From DASQZJ01 sp035638775 (GTDB lineage Bacteria > Pseudomonadota > Gammaproteobacteria > UBA5335 > SLRW01): a stretch of 32,686 nucleotides of DNA. Below, piece by piece: positions 15,442-22,683 of this stretch. Each line of letters starts with the position of its first letter. The first letter of the stretch is position 1. Position numbers and translations under genes: made by a program. The notes below the pieces were generated by a model. The model had not been told where the DNA came from. It did no database searches and worked only from the letters and a program-made list of their open reading frames with translations. The stretch spans positions 1-32,686 of the forward strand of contig DASQZJ010000038.1 in NCBI GenBank assembly GCA_035638775.1, given 5' to 3'.

Positions 15442-16479
15442 GTGCCCCATCTGTCGCGCGTCGGGATCCTCAAGGGTTTCGACCGGCTCCTGCGCGAGCT
15501 CGGTGCGGACCCCGGTGCGCTGCTGCGGGCGCAGGGGGTCCCGGCCGAGCTGTTCACGGACGACGACAATCGCATCACCACGCGCAAGGGGGTCGAGCTG
15601 CTGGAGGCGGCGGCACGGGCCACCGGCTGCAATCACTTCGGCCTGCTGCTGGCCGAGCGCCAGGACGTCACGCACCTGGGCCTGATCGGGGTGTTCCTGC
15701 AGACCTCGACCACCCTGGCCAGCGCCATCCGCGACTTCATCGAGCATCAGCGCATCCACGTCCAGGGAGTCGAGTGCGGGCTGCGCGAGCACCCGGACCA
15801 TGCCGCCTTCACGCTGGGGTTCGACGTCACCGGGCTGAGCGACCTGGCGTATCGTCAGTTCGTCGATCTCGGTCTCTACCAGGCGTTCGGGGTGATGCGC
15901 TTCCTGACCGGGGGACGTTTCGTGCCGCGCGCGGTCGAGGTGCACTATGCCGAGCCCTCCGACAGCGCCGTGTACCGGCGGGCCTACGGGGCCCCGGTCC
16001 GGTTCAACTGCCAGGGGGATTGCCTGGTGCTCACCCCCGCGGACCTGGCATTGCCGATGCGAAAGCGGGACGAGGCGATCCACGCGGCGCTGGAAAAGTT
16101 CATCGCGCTGCTGGAGGTGGACGCCGACGCCGAGCTGCTCACCCAGGTGCGCAAGATCATCCGCAAGCTGCTGCCCACCGGTCATTGCAGCATCGATCGG
16201 GTGGCGGGGTGGTTCGCCTGCGACAAGCGTACGCTCCAGCGGCACCTGCGGGTACGCGGCACCAGCTACCAGGCGCTGCTGGACGAGGTCCGCTTTACCC
16301 TGGCGCTGCAGTACCTCGAGGGCTCGCGCCTGCCGATGACCCAGCTCTCCCAGATGGCGGGCTTCTCCGATGCCAGCAACTTCACGCGGGCGTTCCGGCG
16401 CCGCTTCGGCGTGGCTCCGCGCACCTGGCGCAGCCGGTACGGCGTCCCGGGCGGACCGGCAGGCCGGCCCGGGCCCTGA
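15442..16479 (+). CDS. AraC-family transcriptional regulator, likely activator of alkB
   Basis: This 345-residue regulator has an N-terminal effector domain of the Arabinose_bd type (about 15-205, for example HFGLLLAERQDVTHLGLIG) and a C-terminal AraC double helix-turn-helix (about 240-340). The latter includes IDRVAGWFACDKRTLQRHLR and LSQMAGFSDASNFTRAFRRRFG, ending PRTWRSRY. I use the GTG at 15442 because the family N-terminus begins at HLSRVGILKGF. No strong ribosome site is visible, and the gene starts 23 bp after the dioxygenase stop. The alkB gene follows in the same direction after 236 bp that contain two 17-nt direct repeats suited to an AraC-type dimer. Regulators of this class commonly control alkane and fatty-acid genes, so alkB is the natural target (inference). 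Confidence 0.9.
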   Translation: MPHLSRVGILKGFDRLLRELGADPGALLRAQGVPAELFTDDDNRITTRKGVELLEAAARATGCNHFGLLLAERQDVTHLGLIGVFLQTSTTLASAIRDFIEHQRIHVQGVECGLREHPDHAAFTLGFDVTGLSDLAYRQFVDLGLYQAFGVMRFLTGGRFVPRAVEVHYAEPSDSAVYRRAYGAPVRFNCQGDCLVLTPADLALPMRKRDEAIHAALEKFIALLEVDADAELLTQVRKIIRKLLPTGHCSIDRVAGWFACDKRTLQRHLRVRGTSYQALLDEVRFTLALQYLEGSRLPMTQLSQMAGFSDASNFTRAFRRRFGVAPRTWRSRYGVPGGPAGRPGP

Positions 16480-16483
16480 GCGG

Positions 16484-16521
16484 TTGTCGCCAAATGACAG
16501 AAGATTGTCGCGATTTGACAG
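16484..16521 (+). promoter_or_regulatory. Tandem AraC-type half-sites upstream of alkB
   Basis: Two 17-nt repeats in direct orientation start exactly 21 bp apart, i.e. two helical turns. They are TTGTCGCCAAATGACAG (16484-16500) and TTGTCGCGATTTGACAG (16505-16521), which agree at 14 of 17 positions. Each is also a TGTC-N7-GACA inverted repeat. The TTGACA of the second copy (16515-16520) could double as a -35 element; CCTAAT at 16541-16546 is the nearest -10-like sequence, at a longer spacing than normal. Direct repeats with TGTCGC cores 21 bp apart match how AraC-family ArgR binds in Pseudomonas. Confidence 0.6.
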
Positions 16522-16715
16522 GTTGCAGGGGTGCGCTTGCCCTAATCTGATTCCGACGCGGGGCGTAGCCGGCGGGACCGGAACCCCCGTGAATCCGCGC
16601 GCGTCCGGAGGGCAGCCGGGGGACACCGGCGGGACCACGGACACCAGCCCGGTGACGGGGCCGGGGCGGACGCGGCGCGATTTCCGGATACCAGAGTGCG
16701 GTGAGGAGTACGAGC

Positions 16716-17927
16716 ATGTCCGTTCGCGGCGACGCTATCGTCAATCCGGACACGGGAGAGCGCTTCCGTGACGGCAAGCGCTACCTGTGGCTGTTCAGCC
16801 TGATCTATCCCCTGCTGCCCAGCATCTTCATCGGCCTGGCCTGGTCGACCGGGGTGCTCGCGTGGCTGTGGGCGATGCCGTTCATCTACCTGGTCCTGGT
16901 GCCGGTGCTGGACACCGCGATGGGCGAGGACTTCACCAATCCGCCGGAGTGGGCGGTTCAGGGCCTGGAGCAGGACGGCTTCTACAAGTGGCTGGTGAAC
17001 CTGACCGTCCCCTGCCAGTACGTCACCGTGGTGGTGGGCGCCTGGGCCGTGGCGGATGCCGGCTTCCCGTGGTGGGGCGTCCTCGGCATGCTGCTGTCGG
17101 TTTCCTACGCCTCCGGCATCGCGGTCAACACCGGCCACGAGCTGGGGCACAAGAAGACCCGGGTCGAGCGTTGGCTGGCCAAGTTCGTCCTGGCGGTGAC
17201 CGCCTACGGGCACTTCTTCATCGAGCACAACAAGGGCCACCATCGGGACGTGGCGACGCCGGAGGATCCGGCCAGCTCCCGCATGGGCGAGAACTTCTGG
17301 AAGTTCGCCTACACGCGCGAGATTCCGGGCGCGGCCCGCCGGGCGTGGAACCTGGAGAAGGAGCGCCTGGCGCGCATGGGCAAGAGCCCCTTCAGCCTGC
17401 AGAACGAGGTGGTGCAGACGACCCTCATCACGGTGGTCCTCTACGGCGGGCTGACCTGGGCGTTCGGCTGGGTGGTGCTGCCGTTCCTGCTGGCCCAGGC
17501 ACTGCTCGGCGGCTACATGAACCTGAGCCTGGCGAACTACGTCGAGCACTACGGCCTGCTGCGCCGGAAGCTGCCCAACGGGCGCTACGAGCGCTGCCGG
17601 CCCGAGCACTCGTGGAACACCAACCACATCATGTCCAACCTGCTCAGCTATCATCTGCAACGGCACTCGGACCACCACGCCCATCCCACGCGCCGCTACC
17701 AGGCCCTGCGGGATTTCGACGGCATCCCGCGCCTGCCGAGCGGCTACCCGACCATGTTCTCCCTGGCGCTGGTGCCGCCGCTGTGGCGGAAAGTCATGGA
17801 CAGGCGTGTGCTCGAGCACTACGGCTACGATCTCAACCGCGTGAACGTGGATCCCGGCAAGCGGGACGAACTGTTCGCGCGCTATCACCGGCCACGGGCC
17901 GAACAGGGCGAGACGGCGCCGGCCTGA
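16716..17927 (+). CDS. alkB: Alkane 1-monooxygenase AlkB
   Basis: This 403-residue integral-membrane di-iron enzyme oxidises the terminal carbon of medium-chain alkanes using rubredoxin-supplied electrons. Membrane helices occupy the N-terminal half. All histidine motifs are present: HELGHKK (141-147), EHNKGHHRDVATPEDPASS (170-188), NYVEHYGLLRR (274-284, the AlkB-specific HYG motif) and LQRHSDHHAHPTRRYQ (314-329). The length is typical. The start at 16716 is preceded by GAGGAG at good spacing. No rubredoxin or rubredoxin reductase gene lies in the window. The gene follows an AraC regulator and a tandem repeat likely to be its operator, and ends at a strong terminator, so it looks monocistronic. 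Confidence 0.96.
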   Translation: MSVRGDAIVNPDTGERFRDGKRYLWLFSLIYPLLPSIFIGLAWSTGVLAWLWAMPFIYLVLVPVLDTAMGEDFTNPPEWAVQGLEQDGFYKWLVNLTVPCQYVTVVVGAWAVADAGFPWWGVLGMLLSVSYASGIAVNTGHELGHKKTRVERWLAKFVLAVTAYGHFFIEHNKGHHRDVATPEDPASSRMGENFWKFAYTREIPGAARRAWNLEKERLARMGKSPFSLQNEVVQTTLITVVLYGGLTWAFGWVVLPFLLAQALLGGYMNLSLANYVEHYGLLRRKLPNGRYERCRPEHSWNTNHIMSNLLSYHLQRHSDHHAHPTRRYQALRDFDGIPRLPSGYPTMFSLALVPPLWRKVMDRRVLEHYGYDLNRVNVDPGKRDELFARYHRPRAEQGETAPA

Positions 17928-17970
17928 TCCCGGACGACCGCAGCTCTCCCCCGGTATCAACGCGTCCTCG

Positions 17971-17998
17971 GCCCGCCTTCCGGCGGGCTTCTTTTTTC
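17971..17998 (+). terminator. Rho-independent terminator of alkB
   Basis: GCCCGCC (17971-17977) pairs with GGCGGGC (17982-17988) around a TTCC tetraloop, followed by TTCTTTTTT (17989-17998 with the final T run). It lies about 43 nt after the alkB stop codon. Confidence 0.93.
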
Positions 17999-18062
17999 CG
18001 GTTCCGGTTCGGCGCGCGGACGGCAGGCCGGCAGGATGCCGTGTGTGACCCGGGTGTCCCGC

Positions 18063-18788
18063 TCAGCCGATCCGGCCGAGCGCCGGGAAAGCGGACAGCA
18101 GCCAGTAGGACAGGGCGGTCAGCTGGCCGCTCATGATCATGGCGCCGATGACCACCATGATGCCGCCCGCCACCATCTGCAGCCGCCGTCCCACCTCGCG
18201 CAGGCGCCGCAGGCGCTGCACCGCGGCGGTAGTGAACAGCGCCAGCAGCAGGAACGGTACGGCGAGCCCGGCCGCATACGCCGAGAGCAGCGGCACGCCG
18301 TGCCCGGAGGTGGCGCTGACCGTGAGGATGGCGCCGAGGACGGGCCCGATGCAGGGTGTCCAGCCCAGGGCGAAAGCCATGCCCAGCAGAAACGCGCCTA
18401 CCGGATGCCCGCCCCGGATGCCGGGGTCGACACGGAAGTCCCGCTGCAGCCACTGCGGACGCACGATCCCCGCGATCAGCAGGCCGAACACGATGATCAC
18501 GGCACCGCCGATCAGGTTGGTGGTGTACTGGTGGGCCCGCAGCAGGCCCCCGATCACGCCGGCGCCGGCGCCGAGCGAGACGAAGATGGTGGAAAAGCCG
18601 AGCACGAACGCCATCGTGATCACCAGCATGTGCGCACGGCTGCGCGCGCCTTCGTCGCCGGCGCTCTCCACGGACTGCCCCGCCACGTAGGACAGGTACC
18701 CCGGCGCCAGCGGCAGCACGCACGGCGAAAGAAAGGAGATCAGGCCTGCGAGAAAGGCGGTGGCGAGGCCGATGCCGGAAGCGCCCAT
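18063..18788 (-). CDS. CcdA/DsbD-type thiol-disulfide transmembrane protein
   Basis: This 241-residue inner-membrane protein has six hydrophobic helices and carries electrons from cytoplasmic thioredoxin to the periplasm, usually for cytochrome c maturation. The paired redox cysteines are C23 in FLSPCVLPLAPG and C146 in GWTPCIGPVLGAIL, both in the helix positions typical of CcdA. Of two close ATGs (18797 and 18788) I choose 18788, because GGGAGA then sits 9 nt upstream; with the other it would abut the codon. A longer upstream frame overlaps the stress-protein gene and has no family similarity. Such a protein would help load the four-haem cytochrome encoded 8 kb away, but no cytochrome-maturation genes are adjacent. 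Confidence 0.88.
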   Translation of the reverse strand: MGASGIGLATAFLAGLISFLSPCVLPLAPGYLSYVAGQSVESAGDEGARSRAHMLVITMAFVLGFSTIFVSLGAGAGVIGGLLRAHQYTTNLIGGAVIIVFGLLIAGIVRPQWLQRDFRVDPGIRGGHPVGAFLLGMAFALGWTPCIGPVLGAILTVSATSGHGVPLLSAYAAGLAVPFLLLALFTTAAVQRLRRLREVGRRLQMVAGGIMVVIGAMIMSGQLTALSYWLLSAFPALGRIG

Positions 18789-18949
18789 GGGCGTCATTCT
18801 CCCGTGATGGAAGCTGGTGGTTGAAGCCGGGGAGAGGCGAGCCGCCGGACGTCTTCCATTGTATGCGCACTCGCGCGTGGACACCATGACACGGGCCCCG
18901 CCCGCGGCGGCACGGTACGCTTCGCGTCCTGCATGTTCCGGGCGGGAGG

Positions 18950-19468
18950 CTAGCGCACGACCATGCAGCTGCAGGGTGCCTTCTGGCACACCTCCCGGGA
19001 GACGCTGCCGAGCAGCATCCCCTGGAGGGGACCCAGTCCCCGGGACCCGACCACCACCAGGTCCGCGCCTTCGAAGCGTGCGTGGGCGAGGATGTCGGCG
19101 ACGGGGTCGCCTTCGGTCAGGCGCACCGCGACACCAGCGACGCCGGCTCGCTCGGCTTCCTGTTGTGCGGCCTGGAGGATGCGTCCATCGATGGCTTCCA
19201 GCGTGCTGTCGGGGTTTTCCGCCTCGCCGAGTCCCGCCGCCGCGAGCCGTTCGATCAGGTCGTCGGTGTGCAGCGGCTCCTCCGGCTGGGGCTCAAGCAG
19301 CCGGTCCAGCGTCCTCACCCGGGCGATCTCTTCCGCCGGAGACTCGCGCAGCGCCGTGTGCAGGATGACCAGCCGCGCGTCGAAGCGCCGCGCCAGCTCA
19401 CAGGCCTGCGTCACCGCGAGGTGGCCGTGATGCGACCCGTCGGTGGCCACCAGGATGTTGCTGATCAT
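18950..19468 (-). CDS. Universal stress protein, UspA family
   Basis: This 172-residue single-domain cytoplasmic protein begins ISNILVATDGSHHGHLAVTQA, the usual beta1-loop-helix of the family. It ends with the ATP-binding signature G-x2-G-x9-G-S, seen as GSRGLGPLQGMLLGS, and the terminal strand CSCMVVR. It should bind ATP and contribute to stress or anaerobic survival. An insertion rich in Pro, Glu and Asp (about 55-90) is longer than in E. coli UspA. The start at 19468 is preceded by a GAGG site. An FNR/Anr-like box lies 63 nt upstream, in the class II position relative to a plausible promoter. Downstream is the CcdA-like gene, 161 bp away on the same strand. Confidence 0.93.
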   Translation of the reverse strand: MISNILVATDGSHHGHLAVTQACELARRFDARLVILHTALRESPAEEIARVRTLDRLLEPQPEEPLHTDDLIERLAAAGLGEAENPDSTLEAIDGRILQAAQQEAERAGVAGVAVRLTEGDPVADILAHARFEGADLVVVGSRGLGPLQGMLLGSVSREVCQKAPCSCMVVR

Positions 19469-19530
19469 CGGATTGCCTCGCTGGGCTGCGGACCGGGATT
19501 CATTGAAGCATCCCGCGACCGCCCGCGGGA

Positions 19531-19544
19531 CTGATCCAGGTCAG
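19531..19544 (-). promoter_or_regulatory. FNR/Anr-like box upstream of the universal stress gene
   Basis: CTGATCCAGGTCAG matches the FNR/Anr consensus TTGAT-N4-ATCAA at 7 of 10 defined positions. On the minus strand TTCAAT (19507-19502) fits a -10 element about 33 bp from the box centre, as expected for class II activation. Stress-protein genes are established Anr targets in Pseudomonas. No fnr-like gene is in the window. Confidence 0.45.
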
Positions 19545-19621
19545 GCGATCGGGGATCCATCGTGGTGGAGCCGGCGCGCCCGCCGGGCGTGCCACTGGCG
19601 CGCCATTGCGGCTATCCCTTA

Positions 19622-19650
19622 TTGAGCCCGCGGCACAGCCGGCCAATACT
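19622..19650 (+). promoter_or_regulatory. Possible sigma-70 promoter for the 107-aa gene
   Basis: TTGAGC (19622-19627) and AATACT (19645-19650) are separated by exactly 17 bp. Each matches its consensus at 4 of 6 positions. The implied leader is about 90 nt. Confidence 0.35.
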
Positions 19651-19749
19651 TGCTTGCTGACAGCGCGCGGGTGCCATCCGGACTGCCCGTGCGGCGAGCG
19701 ACGACCGCCGGTCCACACCCGCGGACCCGGCCCAACAGAGCAGGAAACG

Positions 19750-20073
19750 ATGAAGATCCGCTTGAGCGATGATCTCGGGCATGACGCCGACTTCGCGGCG
19801 ACCGACAAGACCTTCCACGGCCGCCTGGTGCGCGGCCTGGAGGCGTGGACGACCGCCGGCCGTCCGGCCGCTTCGGCCCGCCTCTACGTCCAGGCCCCGG
19901 ACGGGCGCTGGATCAGCCCCTGGTATCCCTACGCCGGCATGTCGGTGCCGGTGAACCGCTTCCTCTCCGAGGCGGCCGCGGGACGTCTCTATCGGCTGGC
20001 AACGCAGGCCGTGCGGGCGGCGGGCTTCTACCCCGTCGACGCCGCGGCCGCGGAGCAGGCGCCGCTCGCCTGA
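19750..20073 (+). CDS. Unassigned 107-residue protein
   Basis: I do not recognise this protein. It begins MKIRLSDDLGHDADFAATDK and has no signal peptide or membrane helix, so it is probably cytoplasmic. A central block contains RLYVQAPDGRWISPWYPYAG (conspicuous aromatic and Pro residues), followed by two amphipathic helices and an Ala-rich tail. A good AGGAAA site lies 5 nt before the ATG, a plausible promoter lies about 100 bp upstream, and codon use resembles its neighbours, so I take it as a real gene. It stands alone between the divergent stress gene and the convergent DUF1302 gene. Context gives no functional clue. Confidence 0.7.
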   Translation: MKIRLSDDLGHDADFAATDKTFHGRLVRGLEAWTTAGRPAASARLYVQAPDGRWISPWYPYAGMSVPVNRFLSEAAAGRLYRLATQAVRAAGFYPVDAAAAEQAPLA

Positions 20074-20081
20074 GGGTCACG

Positions 20082-20116
20082 CGAAAGAAAGCGCCGGGCA
20101 TCGCTGCCCGGCGCTT
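20082..20116 (-). terminator. Rho-independent terminator of the DUF1302 gene
   Basis: A perfect 12-bp stem, AAGCGCCGGGCA (20089-20100) with TGCCCGGCGCTT (20105-20116), closes a 4-nt loop. Read on the minus strand it is followed by TTTCTTTCG, and it begins 28 nt after the DUF1302 stop. It lacks a T tract on the plus strand but could still stop transcription of the 107-aa gene. Confidence 0.85.
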
Positions 20117-20143
20117 CCGGTCCGTCAGAACGTATCCCGCCCG

Positions 20144-22108
20144 TCAGAACGAGTAGGAAACGCTCGCGTCGACGTAGTTGCGGTCACGCAGGTAGTTGCG
20201 GTGGCCCCAGAAGGCGTTGTAGCCGACCGAGACCTCCCAGGCGCTCTGGTAGTCGAAGATGAAGTGCAGGCTCGCCGCCTTGTTGCCGTCGACGAAGTTC
20301 GCCATCGGCCCGGGCGTCGTGCCGTTCACATCCTGGCTCCAGAACAGCGTCGGCTTGAACGCCCACTGCGAACCGAGCCAGGCCTCGTAGTCCAGTTGCA
20401 CCAGGGCACGATAACCCCACGCGAAGCTGCCGGCGAAGTTGCTGTTGGGGGCGGCGACCGCGTTGGAGACGACATCGCCGTTCGCCTGGCTGGTGCTGCC
20501 GCCCTTGCCGTATTCCCCGGCGGCGGCGAACCGGACCTGGCTCTGGGGCGGAAGGTTCGGCACGTAATCGGCCCCGGCTTCGCCCAGGACGATGACCGAG
20601 TTGGCATTGAACCAGTTGCCGGTGCCGAACAGGTAGGTGCCGGTGAAGTCCGCCTGCCAGAAGTGCAGCCGCCGGTAGCCCTTGAGCACCGAGTTCGCGG
20701 GCAACTGGGCGTACGGCGTGACGTCCTGGTTGGTGATGAAGCTGCGCAGGTATCCGGCCGGATAGGGCAGGCCGCCTGCTGCGCAGGCCGCGTTGAGCGC
20801 CGGATCCGGACACGACAGCGGGGTGAGCTCCGCGTTGGTCATCGCCACGGTGTCGAGCTGCATCGGCTGGTCCGGCGTGTAGGAGACCTCGCCCGCGAGG
20901 GACATGTTGCCGACCAGGGTGTTGAAGCTGGCACCGAGGGTGTCGATCCCCTTCGGATAGCTCAGGTAGTAGAGTCCGGTCGGCGTCGTGCCGGTCGGGT
21001 TGGACGTGATGTAGTTGAAGATCGGCACGTTCATGTCGTTCCGCTCGGCGTAGAACGCGACCTCGGTCATGTTCGGGAAGATGTAGTCCAGCTTCAGACC
21101 GAACATGTTGTGGTTGTCGTTGGTCTTGTCCGTACCGTGGGGGACGACGGCACCGACGGCCGGATTGAGCGCCGTGGCGTCCTGGTACTGACCGCTGCCC
21201 AGGATCACGTACTGGCCGCCCGCACCGACCGGGTCCGCACCGGAGAAATAGCTGCCGGACGGATCCAGGTAGCTCTTCCTCCACTGCCACTGCCAATAGG
21301 CGGAGGCCGAGAAGCTGTTGGTGATGTCCATGCTCGCGTGGATCATGGGCACCGGCAGCAGGATGTCCTTGACCTTCGTTCCTGGCTGGTGGATCGCCGA
21401 AACGTCGACCGGGTTGTTGCGGTTCAGGCCGAAGGCCATGAAGGTGCTCTCGCCCCAGTTGACCACCTGGTTGCCGACACGCACGTTCAGGTAGTGGCCG
21501 CCCGGGTTCCAGGTGCCGTAGACGTACGCGTCCAGCAGCTGGCCGCGGTGACCGATCCGCCGTTCGGCGGAGTCGGGACGATAGGTCTGCCCGTAGGCGT
21601 ACTCATCCGTGAGCGGTCGGTTGCGAAAATTCGTATTGACGAAGTCGTAGAAGTAGTAGCCCCGCACGAACATGCCGACGTTCTGGTATCGCAGGGACAG
21701 TGACTGTCCGACCTTCAGGATCTGCGAGATCCAGTGGTGGTTGGGATAGTTGAGATCGCCGTCGTCACTGTTGATCCCGAAGCTGCCCGGGCCGTAGGCG
21801 TATTGCTCCCAGAGCGCGGCGTTGGCACCGGTACCGCCGAGCGCCGGAGCGTAACCGGCATCCATGGCCGCAAAGTGGCCTGTCGGGTAAAGGTTGGACT
21901 TGCCGATCAGGCTGTCGGCCCGGGGCTCGGTTCGGTACGAAGCTCCAAGCGAAATGGTCGTATCGACGGACCCGGTCACCTGGCCGACGCTGAACTGGGC
22001 CGCCTGTGCGGCCGGAAGTGTGAACAGGGCGCCGGCCGCGGTCAGAGCCGATGCCAGCACGGCGGTTCGAACGGGATTTCCCTCGCGGGAAAATCGACTC
22101 ATACCCAT
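20144..22108 (-). CDS. DUF1302 family outer-membrane beta-barrel protein
   Basis: The 654-residue protein begins with a signal peptide (cleavage near AAQAAQF, about 36-39) and then VGSxDTTISLGASYRTEPR-like sequence typical of DUF1302. Alternating hydrophobic and aromatic strands continue to the end, YVDASVSYSF, whose final Phe is the usual Bam-dependent outer-membrane insertion signal. DUF1302 proteins occur with DUF1329 and RND/MMPL genes in hydrocarbon- and steroid-using bacteria; a role in moving hydrophobic compounds across the outer membrane is suspected but unproven. ATG 22108 is favoured by GGGGAGAG upstream; a second ATG at 22102 is in frame. It follows the RND permease on the same strand after a 575-bp gap with several dyads, so it probably has its own promoter. 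Confidence 0.88.
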   Translation of the reverse strand: MGMSRFSREGNPVRTAVLASALTAAGALFTLPAAQAAQFSVGQVTGSVDTTISLGASYRTEPRADSLIGKSNLYPTGHFAAMDAGYAPALGGTGANAALWEQYAYGPGSFGINSDDGDLNYPNHHWISQILKVGQSLSLRYQNVGMFVRGYYFYDFVNTNFRNRPLTDEYAYGQTYRPDSAERRIGHRGQLLDAYVYGTWNPGGHYLNVRVGNQVVNWGESTFMAFGLNRNNPVDVSAIHQPGTKVKDILLPVPMIHASMDITNSFSASAYWQWQWRKSYLDPSGSYFSGADPVGAGGQYVILGSGQYQDATALNPAVGAVVPHGTDKTNDNHNMFGLKLDYIFPNMTEVAFYAERNDMNVPIFNYITSNPTGTTPTGLYYLSYPKGIDTLGASFNTLVGNMSLAGEVSYTPDQPMQLDTVAMTNAELTPLSCPDPALNAACAAGGLPYPAGYLRSFITNQDVTPYAQLPANSVLKGYRRLHFWQADFTGTYLFGTGNWFNANSVIVLGEAGADYVPNLPPQSQVRFAAAGEYGKGGSTSQANGDVVSNAVAAPNSNFAGSFAWGYRALVQLDYEAWLGSQWAFKPTLFWSQDVNGTTPGPMANFVDGNKAASLHFIFDYQSAWEVSVGYNAFWGHRNYLRDRNYVDASVSYSF

Positions 22109-22134
22109 TGGTTCTCTCCCCTCCCCCAGGGTTA

Positions 22135-22185
22135 GGCTTCCCTGCCAGGTTTCGGGCGCATGACCTGGCTGACTTCCCTGTCAGC
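22135..22185 (-). promoter_or_regulatory. Dyad cluster upstream of the DUF1302 gene
   Basis: GCTGAC-TTCCCT-GTCAGC (22168-22185) is a perfect 6-bp inverted repeat. The same TTCCCT spacer occurs 36 bp away inside GGC-TTCCCT-GCC (22135-22146). CCAGGT (22145-22150) and ACCTGG (22163-22168) form a further inverted repeat linking them. The cluster ends 27 bp before the DUF1302 start codon, in the expected operator or leader position. Confidence 0.45.
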
Positions 22186-22546
22186 GCCTCGTTTTACCGG
22201 TTGTGGCTCGCCCGCCGGGGCGCACCCACCGGATCTTGTCGGCGACGGTGGCGGCCGTCGCCTCCGGCCCGGCCAGCCGGCGACCCGCCGATGCACAGAC
22301 GCAGGAGGCTCGGCTCCTCGTCCGGGACGCATCCGGCGGGTCGGCTCCAGGTGCTGGCTGGCAGGCCTCCTTTCACGCACGCGGTGCCCGCGGCACCGGA
22401 CAGTTCTGCTTTTATGACCCGGGCATTACGCCCGTTACCAATGGGTATGGAATCGGCTGTAGCGGATATCCGGACCCCGCGGGGTACTCTGCTCCCCTCG
22501 ATCCGGCCGGTTCTCTCCGTGACCTCCGGTCCTTGTATTCGTTGTC

Positions 22547-22600
22547 GGTCCGCTCGCCCGGGAGCGCCCTCGCGCTCCCTGCTCCCCGAAGGGGCGGACC
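22547..22600. other. Compact 54-nt potential three-way-junction structure
   Basis: An outer 7-bp stem GGTCCGC/GCGGACC (22547-22553 and 22594-22600) encloses a 7-bp hairpin GGGAGCG-CCCTCG-CGCTCCC (22560-22579) and a second hairpin CCCC-GAA-GGGG (22584-22594, sharing its last base with the outer stem). It could be part of an intercistronic RNA or a small RNA. No family match is claimed. Confidence 0.35.
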
Positions 22601-22650
22601 CTTCTGTTCATGCTCACTTGATCTAACATGTTTGCCGGCCCCGCGCAACA

Positions 22651-22669
22651 CAAAATCGCCGCGCCGGCG
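22651..22669 (-). terminator. Weak terminator-like hairpin after the RND permease gene
   Basis: Read on the minus strand, CGCCG-N3-CGGCG (22669-22657) is followed by ATTTTG (22656-22651), 15 nt after the stop codon. The stem is only 5 bp and the T run is short, so read-through into the DUF1302 gene is possible. Confidence 0.35.
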
Positions 22670-22683
22670 AGTGCCCGCGGGCC

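Larger units (their letters stand above)
22109..22683. other. 575-bp non-coding gap between the RND permease and the DUF1302 gene
   Basis: No convincing gene is visible on either strand. The gap holds, in order, two dyads close to the DUF1302 start (22135-22185), a CGGTGCC-CGC-GGCACCG hairpin (22382-22398), a 13-mer that repeats the DUF1302 start region in inverted orientation (22437-22449), a compact branched structure (22547-22600) and a weak terminator-like hairpin behind the RND gene (22651-22669). Confidence 0.6.

Noticed and set aside
22442..22626. A short plus-strand frame starting MGMESAV in the RND-DUF1302 gap
   Set aside because: It has no ribosome site, no family resemblance and atypical composition; only its first bases are of interest as a repeat.
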